Under the pieces are notes generated by a model. That model ran no database searches, was not told the DNA's origin, and worked only from the letters and a program-made list of their open reading frames with translations. 36,322 nucleotides of DNA, taken from IMG/VR virus record IMGVR_UViG_3300006790_000052, positions 1 to 36,322 of that record; one strand, 5' to 3'. Both the position numbers and the translations under genes were made by a program. Positions 16,694 to 25,049 of the stretch are shown one piece after another. The stretch is from a virus. Position 1 is the stretch's first letter. The number at the start of each line of letters is the position of its first letter.

Positions 16694-19327
16694 ATGGCCT
16701 ACAGATTCCAAACATACACAGAGTTAGGTGACTTCCTAAAAGAGGTCAAGCCTTCCTTGGCAGATCGCAGCAGCGAATCGCTGGGTTTGCGGTTTGCCGA
16801 GCGGTATGGCGACAAATACAAGGTGCGTGTGGCCGAAGAGTCGGATCGCGCTACGTTCGCCTACGACCCGGAAGAGGGGTTCAACCTGCTGAAGACGCTG
16901 GGCAACCTGCCATCCAGCGCAGGGGCTATGGCAGAGGATGTAGCTACTGCGGTGATGAACCCAATAGACACCGCAGAGGCGCTTGGACGAGGCGTAGCAG
17001 GGGCTGCGGAGATGGCCCTTGGCACGGATTACAGCCCAGAGAACAAGCGCGTAGCGGAGCAGTTAGGCCAAGGGCTGGCTGCTTCGGCTGGCTTCGATAA
17101 GGTTGGCGATGAATACCAGTTTACCGGACGCGGCATACAAGAGCGGCCATTGGACATCTTGGGTATGCTGGCCGGTGGCACATCCGTTGGCGCGAAAGGC
17201 GCTGCGTTGGGCGCTAGGGCCGTCGGACGCGCCGCTACAGCAGCAGGGGCTGCGGACGCTACAAGCCGCGCAGGGCGCATTGCAGGGGCCGCAGAGCGCA
17301 TTGGTGCAGCGGCTCAAGCGGCAGATCCAGCCATCGCCATTCCACGGGCTGCTTATGGCGCTACGAAGGGGGCTGTAAAAGGCACGGTAAAGAGTATTGG
17401 CAAAGGCACGCGCTACATTGGCAACCGCTTCATCGCAGAGCCAATACGCGCTCGTTACGAAGGCAGTAAGGCACAAGCAGCCATTGATGACATCGCAGGG
17501 GCGATAGATGGCGCAGAGGAGTTTTCGCCGGGCTTGATGGGTCGCATACAAGGCGCTGTGCGATCCGTAGGCGAAACATTAGGTGCTGGCAAGCAGTCAG
17601 CCCTTGAATTGTTAGAGCGGGCAGAAGATGCCGCTACCAGAAGGCTGGATAAAGCCAGCATGGGTACGTCTGGTCCAGTGAAGGCAGGGGGCGTGTTTGA
17701 GTCGCTGCTGACCGCTTGGATGGGGTTCACAACGGGCTTGGGTCATCAGATCATACGGAACATTATCGACTACAGCCGCATGGACGATCAGTCGTTTCGC
17801 AAGGCCATGCTGGAAGCGGCAAGCGGCAAGTTCGGCGAAGGACAGAAGTATGGATCGGTAGGCCAGGCGATAGTGGATGAACTGGCTAACGACTTGGAGA
17901 AGTGGAGCCAGTCTGAAAGAAAAGCGTCCAGAAAGACGCGCAACGCGCTCAAGATGGACGAGGTGCGAGTCAACACGGACGAGTTGAAGCGGTCCATAAT
18001 TAACGATACAGACTTAGTAAACAATTACGGTATACGAAATGCGGTGAAGCGCACCCGCGTAGAAACGGAAGTGCAACCGGGTTTTGCCATTGGTGAAAGC
18101 GCTCCACTGAGCAGCCGCACTGATATTGGGCGTGAGGGGCGTGGACCAGCCGATCAGATGCCGTTTGTAGATCGTCAGACGCTTGATTTCCAAGGTCGGC
18201 CAGCCGGACAAGTGCCGTCGTTTACTGTTGAAGATTTGCGGAATGTGGAGATTGATTTAAAAGGTTCACCCATTCTGGACTTGGGCGAGAATGTCAGCGC
18301 GGTCAACCAAGCGTTCAATAAAGTTTTTAAGCTGCCCCAAAACGCCACTGTAGCGCAGCTTGATATAGCTAAGAGGGCTATTGATGATGCCATCGACGCT
18401 ACGCCTGGAACGGCCAATGCGGCACTGACGCGGTTGCGCGGCATTGTCTACGAGCAAATTACCAAGCGATACGAAGACCCAGAGGTGTTGCGTGCGCTGG
18501 GCATCCGCGAGGGGCAGGCCAACCCCTATGTGCAAGCCATGGCAGAGTATGAGCGATATGATAACGCCATGCGAAACATCGCTTCTACGCTCAAGCTGAA
18601 AGATCCGCAGCGCAAGTTTGCTGGCACGGAGTTGGAGGTAGTCCGGCAGTCGGGCAATCCACAGGAGGTGCTGCGGGCGGTACTAAATACGTTTGGCGAC
18701 AATGAGAAAGAGTTGGGCTTACAAAACTTAGTGCGATTGGCCGAAGAGACAGGCGACAATTATTTGATACCGCGCATCATAGGCTACGCGATGAGTCCAA
18801 TCTTCGGCGAAGGTCTTGTTGTGCGGTCGGAGATCAGCCAATTAGGTCGCGCTGCGCTGGGCTTCAACCTCATCGGTGGCCTATTGACTCCAGTAGCATT
18901 GGCACAGTTCAGCCCGAAGTTTGGCGGCATGGCATTGAGCTATCTGTATTCGCCAGAAGGGCAGCAGTTGATAAGGTCTGTGCCAGACCGAGCGGGGCAA
19001 GCGCTAAGTCGAGCAGGGCAAATGGTGGGCGTTCAGACGGGCCAGCTTGGAGAGCGGATTAGTGCGCGATTTAGGGGTTTCCGTAAGGTGGTTAGCGAGT
19101 ATACAGGCAAGCCGGAGGGCAAGATCACGCCCGCCGACGAGCAGCGGACACTGACGGCCCTTCAGCGCTTACAGCAGTCGGTGCAGCAGACACTAAGTCG
19201 AGAGCAGCAGTCCACCTTACAAACGCTGCTACAAGGCGGCACAATGACGCAACGCGCACAAGAGCAGGGCGAACAAGCGCAGCAACGCAACAACATACTG
19301 TCCGCGTTAGGACGCACACAGAGGTAA
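16694..19327 (+). CDS. Large putative DNA-ejection / internal virion protein
   Basis: The 877-residue protein is the largest helical product after 11306-14755. The N-terminal 75 residues are globular; about 75-260 are Ala/Gly-rich with many small residues (VGAKGAALGARAVGRAATAAGAA), suited to membrane association; the middle is charged and helical. A hydrophobic stretch near 715-750 (AALGFNLIGGLLTPVALAQF) could insert in a membrane, followed by a Gln/Arg-rich tail. There is no transglycosylase signature that I can point to. Together with the three preceding products it would form a trans-envelope channel as in other short-tailed phages; this is inference from position and composition. Confidence 0.66.
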   Translation: MAYRFQTYTELGDFLKEVKPSLADRSSESLGLRFAERYGDKYKVRVAEESDRATFAYDPEEGFNLLKTLGNLPSSAGAMAEDVATAVMNPIDTAEALGRGVAGAAEMALGTDYSPENKRVAEQLGQGLAASAGFDKVGDEYQFTGRGIQERPLDILGMLAGGTSVGAKGAALGARAVGRAATAAGAADATSRAGRIAGAAERIGAAAQAADPAIAIPRAAYGATKGAVKGTVKSIGKGTRYIGNRFIAEPIRARYEGSKAQAAIDDIAGAIDGAEEFSPGLMGRIQGAVRSVGETLGAGKQSALELLERAEDAATRRLDKASMGTSGPVKAGGVFESLLTAWMGFTTGLGHQIIRNIIDYSRMDDQSFRKAMLEAASGKFGEGQKYGSVGQAIVDELANDLEKWSQSERKASRKTRNALKMDEVRVNTDELKRSIINDTDLVNNYGIRNAVKRTRVETEVQPGFAIGESAPLSSRTDIGREGRGPADQMPFVDRQTLDFQGRPAGQVPSFTVEDLRNVEIDLKGSPILDLGENVSAVNQAFNKVFKLPQNATVAQLDIAKRAIDDAIDATPGTANAALTRLRGIVYEQITKRYEDPEVLRALGIREGQANPYVQAMAEYERYDNAMRNIASTLKLKDPQRKFAGTELEVVRQSGNPQEVLRAVLNTFGDNEKELGLQNLVRLAEETGDNYLIPRIIGYAMSPIFGEGLVVRSEISQLGRAALGFNLIGGLLTPVALAQFSPKFGGMALSYLYSPEGQQLIRSVPDRAGQALSRAGQMVGVQTGQLGERISARFRGFRKVVSEYTGKPEGKITPADEQRTLTALQRLQQSVQQTLSREQQSTLQTLLQGGTMTQRAQEQGEQAQQRNNILSALGRTQR

Positions 19328-19330
19328 TCA

Positions 19331-20701
19331 ATGGGTACAGTATCAAGGGTCCATACATTTGCTGCGGGTGACATCCTCACAGCAGCCGAACTTAACGCAG
19401 AGTACGACAACCTACTGACCAGCAGCGCCATCAACGGCGGGTTGGATGCAACGAACTTGGGCGTGACGGCAGGGCAGGTCACGGCATCCAAGGCGCTGGT
19501 CGTAGACGCCTCGCGCAACCTAGCCCATGCCACGGGTGCAAACCGCATCAACAACTTGGCGCTATCCGGCACGTTTGAGTCTACGGGTCTGGTGACGGCT
19601 ACGGCGGGCATCACGTCGGGCGCGAACATCGTATCGGATACAGACTCTACGGACAACCTAGGCACAACCAGTGTCCGCTGGGCGAACCTGTATGTCGATT
19701 CGATTGGCGATACCGGCCAAGCGTTGGCTATTACCGCCGGTGCGAACAACGTCAACGTAACGGCTGGCACAGTGGCTGTGACGGGCGCACAGACGGTTTC
19801 CTCTACATTGGGCGTCACTGGACTGCTAACGGCCACAGCGGGCGTTACAAGCGGCTCTACGATCAAGTCCGACACCGATTCCACCGATGACCTTGGCACG
19901 ACGAGCGTGCGATGGGCTAACCTGTATGTGGACTCCATTGGTGATACGGGCCAGGCGTTGGCTGTTACGGCAGGGGCCAATAACGTCAACGTCACCGCCG
20001 GAACCGTTGCCATCACCGGCGCACAGACCATCTCCTCTACGCTGGGCATCACGGGCCTAACGACGGCTACCGGCGGCATAACGAGCGGCGGCAACATCAT
20101 CTCCGACACCGACAGCACGGACGATCTGGGTACGACCTCTGTGCGGTGGGCTAACGTCTACGCTGACAGTTTGGGCGATACGGGGCAGGACTTAGGCATA
20201 GCGGCTACGACGGTGAATCTGCCGAGCGGGTTCATCTTCGACTACGACGCCGCTGATGTGACGATCACCCATAGCGCCAATACGCTGACGATTGCCGGTG
20301 GCACGCTCGTAGGCACGATCAACCCAGACGCCTCTTCTGTGCTGGCAAACGGCGTTACCGCGACCACGCAGTCGGCCAGCGACAACTCGACCAAAGTCGC
20401 TACCACAGCCTACGCCGATGCAGCCGCAGCCGCCAGTGCTGGCACGCCGGGCGGCTCCAACACACACGTCCAGTTTAACAATAGCGGCGCGTTCGGTGGT
20501 TCGGCTAACCTCACGTTCGATGGCACGAATCTAACGGCTACGCTCTCAGCAACCAGCGTGCTGGCAAGCGGCGTGACGGCTACTACGCAGTCGGCATCGG
20601 ACAACTCGACCAAGGTGGCTACTACGGCATACGTCGAAACGGCTGTAGCATCGGGTGGTGCTGGCGCAGCATTTAATGAATTTCTTTTGATAGGAGCCTA
20701 A
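19331..20701 (+). CDS. Repeat-containing tail fibre protein (456 residues)
   Basis: The N-terminal 60 residues (VHTFAAGDILTAAELNAEYDNLL) match a common fibre-attachment type. Residues 102-290 contain three copies of a 78-residue unit beginning SDTDSTD(D/N)LGTTSVRWAN. Residues about 334-440 hold two copies of a VLA(N/S)GVTATTQSASDNSTKV block, with an FNNSGAFGGSANLTFDGTNL block between them that also opens the next two fibre genes. The composition (Gly, Thr, Ser, Asn, Ala) fits a beta-rich trimeric shaft. There is no C-terminal chaperone domain, so it may pair with a later fibre protein. It probably mediates host contact. Confidence 0.8.
   Translation: MGTVSRVHTFAAGDILTAAELNAEYDNLLTSSAINGGLDATNLGVTAGQVTASKALVVDASRNLAHATGANRINNLALSGTFESTGLVTATAGITSGANIVSDTDSTDNLGTTSVRWANLYVDSIGDTGQALAITAGANNVNVTAGTVAVTGAQTVSSTLGVTGLLTATAGVTSGSTIKSDTDSTDDLGTTSVRWANLYVDSIGDTGQALAVTAGANNVNVTAGTVAITGAQTISSTLGITGLTTATGGITSGGNIISDTDSTDDLGTTSVRWANVYADSLGDTGQDLGIAATTVNLPSGFIFDYDAADVTITHSANTLTIAGGTLVGTINPDASSVLANGVTATTQSASDNSTKVATTAYADAAAAASAGTPGGSNTHVQFNNSGAFGGSANLTFDGTNLTATLSATSVLASGVTATTQSASDNSTKVATTAYVETAVASGGAGAAFNEFLLIGA
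19634..20190 (+). repeat. Three 234-nt in-frame repeats in the fibre gene
   Basis: Unit starts are at 19634, 19868 and 20102, exactly 234 nt apart. Copies 1 and 2 are nearly identical as protein for most of their length but differ at many third codon positions; copy 3 matches for about 30 residues and then diverges. Confidence 0.88.
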
Positions 20702-20702
20702 G

Positions 20703-21041
20703 ATGGCAAACGCATATAAATACTCAGCAATACAGGGCACGGCCAGCACAGGCACCTATGCCACGCTGTATACGACGCCAGCGTCTACAGAGGCCGTGAT
20801 CTCCACGATCCTCGTGTGTAACACGGCTGGCACTTCGGCAACGATCCGAATCGGTCTGGACGCCACCGCTGGCACGCCCGATGCGGCCAATGGCGAGTTC
20901 CTTGTCTACGACGCTACGGTAGCCGCTAACGACACACTGACGCTGACGTTGGGCGTAGTGTTAGACGCACAGAAATATATTCGCGTGTCGAGTTCGGCTA
21001 CTACCGTGCAGTTTAGCGCGTTCCTGACGGAGATTACCTAA
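20703..21041 (+). CDS. Small beta-rich virion/fibre accessory protein
   Basis: The 112-residue product belongs by eye to a group of short phage structural proteins with the pattern TLYTTPASTEAVISTILVCNTA, then I-R-I-G, then ANDTLTLTLGVVLDAQKYIRV; it is an all-beta, jelly-roll-like sequence. An AGGAG site precedes the ATG, and the stop overlaps the next start (TAATG). It lies inside the fibre cluster, so it is probably a capping, adaptor or minor appendage protein. No enzyme motif is present. Confidence 0.65.
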   Translation: MANAYKYSAIQGTASTGTYATLYTTPASTEAVISTILVCNTAGTSATIRIGLDATAGTPDAANGEFLVYDATVAANDTLTLTLGVVLDAQKYIRVSSSATTVQFSAFLTEIT

Positions 21042-22015
21042 TGGGTGTTAATACGATTTCTAAAGTCGCTGGCGTCACACTCAGCGGCTCTACGAACAAC
21101 GAAGTCGTCACGGTCACAGGTGGCAACTCGCTGACAGGCGAGAGCAATCTGACGTTTGATGGCACAGACCTCGCAGTGGGCAATGCTGCACCGTCCAGTT
21201 ACATCGACAGCGTGCACGGAGTCATTGTGGGCGATACAGGCGATGCTACGTCTGAGATTGTGCTTGCCAGCAGCACTACAGGTGTAAGTGAGCTAAACTT
21301 CACCGATACGGCTGACACAACCAATCAAGGCCAAATACTCTACGACCACACCAGCAATTTTATGTCGTTTGATACAGCAGCGGCAGAGGCCATGCGTATT
21401 ACTAGCGATGGCGATTTAACGATTGGTACTACTAGTTCAAATGGCTCGACATTTTATGTAACAGGCGACAAGGCAGGTTTTGTATCGCAAATTCACAACA
21501 CAAACAGTAGCACGCCGCAGGGCTTGTATATGAATTTTAGCGCCGCTTCGCCCGACAACAACACACAACAGTTTTTGCAATGCGTAGATTCCACTACTAC
21601 TCGTTGCAGAATATACAGCGATGGCGATCTGCAAAATCATGACAACAGTTACGGTGCAATCTCAGACGAGCGGCTCAAACAGGACATTGTAGACGCCAGT
21701 TCGCAGTGGGATGACATCAAAAACCTGCGCGTTCGTAAATACAAATTTATATCAGACGTTGAAGCGCACGGCGCTGATGCCGTAGCGCAGATCGGCGTGA
21801 TAGCACAGGAGGCCGAACTGGTCAGTCCGGGCCTTGTGCAGCATCGTGTGTCTGATGCTGTGCTGGATGATGATGGCAACGAGGTTCAGCCAGCGGTAGA
21901 CCAGTATAGCGTGCAGTATAGCGTGCTATACATGAAGTGCGTTAAGGCACTGCAAGAAGCGATGGCACGCATCGAAACATTAGAGGCGCAGGTAGCTGCA
22001 CTACAGGGCGCATAG
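21041..22015 (+). CDS. Tail fibre/spike with S74 self-cleaving chaperone
   Basis: The 324-residue appendage protein has an N-terminal beta stem (residues 35-124, SNLTFDGTDLAVGNAAPSS onward) shared almost word for word with the next gene. Its C-terminal domain, residues about 205-324, is a peptidase S74 intramolecular chaperone: SDERLKQDI (S208 is the likely nucleophile and K213 its partner), then VRKYKFISD, IGVIAQE and a C-terminal coiled coil (MKCVKALQEAMARIETLEAQV). Such domains trimerise the fibre and then cut themselves off. The ATG overlaps the preceding stop (TAATG). Confidence 0.9.
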   Translation: MGVNTISKVAGVTLSGSTNNEVVTVTGGNSLTGESNLTFDGTDLAVGNAAPSSYIDSVHGVIVGDTGDATSEIVLASSTTGVSELNFTDTADTTNQGQILYDHTSNFMSFDTAAAEAMRITSDGDLTIGTTSSNGSTFYVTGDKAGFVSQIHNTNSSTPQGLYMNFSAASPDNNTQQFLQCVDSTTTRCRIYSDGDLQNHDNSYGAISDERLKQDIVDASSQWDDIKNLRVRKYKFISDVEAHGADAVAQIGVIAQEAELVSPGLVQHRVSDAVLDDDGNEVQPAVDQYSVQYSVLYMKCVKALQEAMARIETLEAQVAALQGA

Positions 22016-22024
22016 GAGACAACA

Positions 22025-23221
22025 ATGGCGATCAGTTCAATCAGCGAACTCAACAACGTAGCTGGCAGCAATACGGAGATCCAGTACAACAACAGCGGCG
22101 TGTTCGGAGCCAGCAGCAATCTGACGTTTGACGGCACAGACCTTGCCGTAGGTAACGCCGCGCCGAGCAGCTACATTGATAGCGTACACGGCGTGATTGT
22201 GGGCGATACAGGCGATGCTACGTCCGAGATTGTTCTTGCTGCGTCTACTACTGGCGTGGCTGAGATCAATTTTACGGATACCGCTGACACGACAAATCAA
22301 GGGCAAATACTCTACGACCACACCAACAACCTAATGACGTTCTCTACTGCTGCGACAGAGGCCATGCGATTTGACTCCGACGGCAATGCGGGCATCAATA
22401 CTACCATAACGAACTCCTCAAAACTGAGAATCGATCAAGACTTGAGCGGCACCGATGCTTTCCGCGTTTTGGCTACAAATGCATCGTACGCATCCATTAA
22501 TCTTGCAACATTTACAACTCGCACTGCGAATTCAGCATTCAATTTTGCGCTCTGGTACGCAAATGGTGGTAGTGACCCAGTGTTTAAATGCACAGGCGTA
22601 GGCAATGTTACCGCAGACGGCTCGTTTACAGGGTCGGGTGCTGACTACCAAGAGTACTTTGAGTCGCAATCTGGTGTAGCGGCAGAAGTAGGTCGTGCGG
22701 TGGTGCTGGACGGTGATAAGATTCGCTACTACAACGCTGCAACGGACAGTGTGGACGATATTATGGGCGTGACGCGACCAGAGGCTGACAACAAAAACAG
22801 TGCCGTTGTGGGTAACATTGCGTGGAACTACTGGACCGATAAGTATTTGACCGATGATTATGGCGTCTACGAACGCGAGGATATTACGGTCTACCAGTGG
22901 ACAGTGGGAGGCGTAACGCACACCGTCCAGCAATACAGCAGCCTATGGCACTACAGCCACGGTGATGTCGCAGAATACGTGCCTGTCGGCTCTGTGACGA
23001 TACCAGCCGATGCGGTGCAGACCACAGATAACGTCCGTAAACTCAATCCAGCGTATGACCCTGCACAAGAAGAGAATTACCAGAGCCGCGAAGATCGTGA
23101 CGAGTGGTGGCTGATCGGCTTGCTCGGACAGATACAAATCAAAGCAGGCGAACCAACAAATCCGCGCTGGATCAAGATGAAGGACATCAGCGCAGATGTT
23201 CAACTTTGGTATGTGCGTTGA
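22025..23221 (+). CDS. Tail fibre/spike with G2-type self-cleaving chaperone
   Basis: The 398-residue protein shares the stem block (from residue 31, SNLTFDGTDLAVGNAAPSS) with the preceding gene but ends in a different domain. From about residue 203, GADYQEYFES is followed by VGRAVVLDGDKI, IMGVTRP, VVGN, the W-x(3)-KYLTDDYG block, NPAYDP and WWLIGLLGQIQIKAG. This is the order I know for the peptidase G2 (IMC) autoprocessing domain of phage appendages, which splits near the ADY segment. An AGGAGA ribosome site precedes the ATG. It probably forms a second, alternative or co-mounted receptor-binding appendage. Confidence 0.85.
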   Translation: MAISSISELNNVAGSNTEIQYNNSGVFGASSNLTFDGTDLAVGNAAPSSYIDSVHGVIVGDTGDATSEIVLAASTTGVAEINFTDTADTTNQGQILYDHTNNLMTFSTAATEAMRFDSDGNAGINTTITNSSKLRIDQDLSGTDAFRVLATNASYASINLATFTTRTANSAFNFALWYANGGSDPVFKCTGVGNVTADGSFTGSGADYQEYFESQSGVAAEVGRAVVLDGDKIRYYNAATDSVDDIMGVTRPEADNKNSAVVGNIAWNYWTDKYLTDDYGVYEREDITVYQWTVGGVTHTVQQYSSLWHYSHGDVAEYVPVGSVTIPADAVQTTDNVRKLNPAYDPAQEENYQSREDRDEWWLIGLLGQIQIKAGEPTNPRWIKMKDISADVQLWYVR

Positions 23222-23229
23222 CCGAGGTA

Positions 23230-23436
23230 ATGCCGCAGGGCAGCGCACCAACGCACTCTGCTGGCCGTAACGGACGCAGCAGTTGGGTGAGCAAACAGGC
23301 GATACGGCAACTGATCGGCGTATCGTTAACAGGGCTGGTCGTGTGGGAAACGGTGGTGACGAATCAGATTGACGCAACTGTATTGATTGGAATATACGGC
23401 ACGGTATTAGGATTTTATTTTGGCGAGGGTGACTAA
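23230..23436 (+). CDS. Small membrane protein, candidate holin
   Basis: From ATG 23230 the product has 68 residues; a TTG at 23218 overlapping the previous stop (TTGA) is an equally possible start. After a Ser/Gly-rich N-terminus come two hydrophobic segments, about IRQLIGVSLTGLVVWETVV and ATVLIGIYGTVLGFYFG, with a very short loop between, and a GEGD tail. Two close spans, small size and a place right after the fibres and beside other membrane proteins suggest a holin or spanin-like role for releasing the M15 enzyme. No family was confirmed. Confidence 0.58.
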   Translation: MPQGSAPTHSAGRNGRSSWVSKQAIRQLIGVSLTGLVVWETVVTNQIDATVLIGIYGTVLGFYFGEGD

Positions 23437-23442
23437 CGCAGA

Positions 23443-23886
23443 ATGACCGACGAAGAACGCAAATCGCTGGCCTACTACAAAGCCGAGATCCGCGCCGAGC
23501 TACAGCGGTTGGAAGCGCAGTCTACGGCCAAGGACGTGGCTGGCAAGAGCATTGGCAAAAATGGGCTGGCCTACATCACGGCTATCGTGGTGATCGGCGT
23601 AGCAGCCAGCCTGTATCTGGAGCAGGAGAAGATCGCGGCGGTGATGGGTCTGCTTGGCTCGTCGTTGACGGCGCTGATCTCAATGCTATCGAACATCTCT
23701 GGGGCTGTAGAGAAGCAAGAAAAACCGGAGTTTGCTGTGATTAACAAGCTGATCGAAAAGTTGGATCGACTGGATAGAGCCGAGCCGCCAATGCAGGTGG
23801 ACGTTGAGGGCGGTAACGTGACGGTAAAGCGCGGTGACGATGTGATACGTAGCAGCAGCGACAACCAGCAGAAAGGTGGCAAATGA
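23443..23886 (+). CDS. Membrane protein with two hydrophobic segments, candidate holin/anchor
   Basis: The 147-residue protein has a charged helical N-terminus (MTDEERKSLAYYKAEIRAEL), hydrophobic segments at about residues 42-60 (AYITAIVVIGVAASLYL) and 66-86 (AVMGLLGSSLTALISML), and a long polar C-terminal part with a strand-like VDVEGGNVTVKRGDDV. It lies 6 nt after the previous gene and overlaps the next by ATGA. This topology resembles some phage holins or lysis regulators, but an envelope-remodelling or superinfection role is equally possible. Confidence 0.6.
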   Translation: MTDEERKSLAYYKAEIRAELQRLEAQSTAKDVAGKSIGKNGLAYITAIVVIGVAASLYLEQEKIAAVMGLLGSSLTALISMLSNISGAVEKQEKPEFAVINKLIEKLDRLDRAEPPMQVDVEGGNVTVKRGDDVIRSSSDNQQKGGK

Positions 23887-24122
23887 TCGGCGCATTGGCA
23901 GTAGGGGTATCGGTAGCGCGTAAGGCCCGCCAGGTCAAACAGGCCGTTGGCGAAGTCAAAGATGTGCTGGACGCACTGGACAATCTGACGCGCACGTACG
24001 AGAAGGTGATGGCCGACGGCAAGGTCACGCCGGACGAGGCAGAGGAGTTGGTTCGCAAGGTAGGGCAGATTGTCAACGAGAGCCTGGAAGCACGGGCCAT
24101 ATTAGCTAAGACGTTTAGATAG
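23883..24122 (+). CDS. Helical 79-residue protein
   Basis: The ATG overlaps the previous stop (ATGA). The product is almost fully alpha-helical: a short hydrophobic start (MIGALAVGVSVARKARQ), a charged helix (VKDVLDALDNLTRTYEKVM), then ADGKVTPDEAEELVRKVGQIV, which looks like a calcium-loop or TerB-like helix-loop-helix by spacing but lacks the full set of EF-hand ligands. It is probably soluble or membrane-associated and may work with the neighbouring membrane proteins. No confident family. Confidence 0.58.
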   Translation: MIGALAVGVSVARKARQVKQAVGEVKDVLDALDNLTRTYEKVMADGKVTPDEAEELVRKVGQIVNESLEARAILAKTFR

Positions 24123-24132
24123 GAGAAATGCG

Positions 24133-24252
24133 ATGCCCAAGGTCGGTGGAAAGAAATACCCGTATACCGCAGCCGGATATAAAGCAGCCGCAAAAGCCAA
24201 GGCCAAGCAGAAGGCCAAGCCCAAGAGCCGCTCTACCCGGCGAGGTAAATAA
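24133..24252 (+). CDS. Small Lys/Ala-rich protein (39 residues)
   Basis: ATG 24133 follows an AGGAGA site by 6 nt and is preferred to an out-of-frame ATG at 24128. The product begins MPKVGGKKYPYTAAGYKAAA and is basic to the end (KSRSTRRGK). Short proteins with an MPKVG..(F/Y)PYT opening are frequent in phage genomes, but their role is not known to me. The stop overlaps the next ATG (TAATG), which supports real translation. Confidence 0.68.
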   Translation: MPKVGGKKYPYTAAGYKAAAKAKAKQKAKPKSRSTRRGK

Positions 24253-24539
24253 TGGCCGCTAAGAAAGACCCCCGGCTGGCCCGTGCGGGTGTCAGCGGCT
24301 ACAACAAGCCCAAGCGCACGCCCAGCCATCCGACCAAATCGCACGTCGTGGTGGCAAAGAGCGGAGGCCAAGTCAAGACGATCCGGTTCGGTCAGCAGGG
24401 CGTTACAGGGGCGGGCAAAAACCCTAAGACGGCCCGTCAGAAGGCCCGTCGTAAGAGCTACTACGCCCGCCACAACGCACAAGACGCCAAGCCGTCCAAG
24501 CTGTCGGCCCGCTATTGGTCACACAAGGTCAAATGGTAG
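24252..24539 (+). CDS. Conserved small basic phage protein (95 residues)
   Basis: Starts inside the previous stop (TAATG). The sequence contains the blocks GYNKPKRTPSHPTKSHVVVA, IRFGQQGV and GAGKNPKTARQKARRKSYYA, then ARYWSHKVKW at the end. These recur together in a widespread family of small basic phage proteins, often encoded near packaging or capsid genes. High Lys/Arg content and a Trp-containing C-terminus suggest nucleic-acid or virion binding. The function has not been established as far as I know, so it is left as uncharacterised. Confidence 0.75.
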   Translation: MAAKKDPRLARAGVSGYNKPKRTPSHPTKSHVVVAKSGGQVKTIRFGQQGVTGAGKNPKTARQKARRKSYYARHNAQDAKPSKLSARYWSHKVKW

Positions 24540-24809
24540 ATGGAAGGCGATCCGATCATGAGTCTGTTGACCACCGGGGGTACGGGCCTGTCCGGGGGTG
24601 CGCTGACGTACTATCTGTTGACCAAGTTGAACGGCAAAAACGGCAACGGCGATGCGGCTGCGGAAATGAAAACAGTTGCCGCAAAACTCGACCATACAAA
24701 CGAACTATTGATTGAGATGTCGCGGTCACAGAGCGAACTGCTCAACGACCTGTCGCGCTCGTTGGCGCGGTTAGAGGGCATCTTGTCAAACCAGGCGCAT
24801 AGAGGATAG
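24540..24809 (+). CDS. Small membrane-anchored coiled-coil protein
   Basis: The ATG at 24540 abuts the previous stop (TAGATG); an internal ATG at 24558 with a GGAAGG-like site about 9 nt upstream is an alternative. The 89-residue product has a Gly/Thr-rich, mildly hydrophobic N-terminus (LLTTGGTGLSGGALTYYLLTKL), then an amphipathic coiled coil (MKTVAAKLDHTNELLIEMSRSQ; LLNDLSRSLARLEGIL). One weak membrane segment plus a long coil is compatible with a holin, an inner-membrane spanin or a lysis timer. No lipobox is present. Confidence 0.58.
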   Translation: MEGDPIMSLLTTGGTGLSGGALTYYLLTKLNGKNGNGDAAAEMKTVAAKLDHTNELLIEMSRSQSELLNDLSRSLARLEGILSNQAHRG

Positions 24810-24811
24810 AA

Positions 24812-25021
24812 ATGACTGTTGAAGAGCGGCTACAGCGCATTGAAGAGAACCGCAAGCAAACCATCCTTCAGCTACAGGAGGCCCAGGGCCGGGTGTCCGA
24901 CCTGTCGCAGTTGATCCAGCAGCAGGGCGGCGCTATAGCGGCCCTACAGGCCGTCTTAGCCGATACGAGGGCTGAGAGTAACGGTCATGTAGAGATGGCT
25001 TTAGAAGAGCAGGCAGCGTGA
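24812..25021 (+). CDS. Soluble coiled-coil protein (69 residues)
   Basis: Begins 2 nt after the previous stop with a GGATAGA purine run in front. The whole product is one long amphipathic helix with heptad spacing (VEERLQRIEENRKQTILQLQEA; LSQLIQQQGGAIAALQAVLAD) and an acidic end. There is no signal peptide or membrane segment. It may pair with the previous coiled-coil protein. Its stop overlaps a GTG (25018) that opens an 11-codon reading frame leading into the phosphoesterase start. Confidence 0.58.
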   Translation: MTVEERLQRIEENRKQTILQLQEAQGRVSDLSQLIQQQGGAIAALQAVLADTRAESNGHVEMALEEQAA

Positions 25022-25049
25022 TCTGGGGGCATTGTAGCGGACACAGCCG

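Noticed and set aside
19162-20118. 318-codon minus-strand frame opposite the fibre repeats
   Set aside because: Val/Ser/Pro-rich mirror of the repeat-containing fibre gene; its repeats simply reflect those of the + gene.
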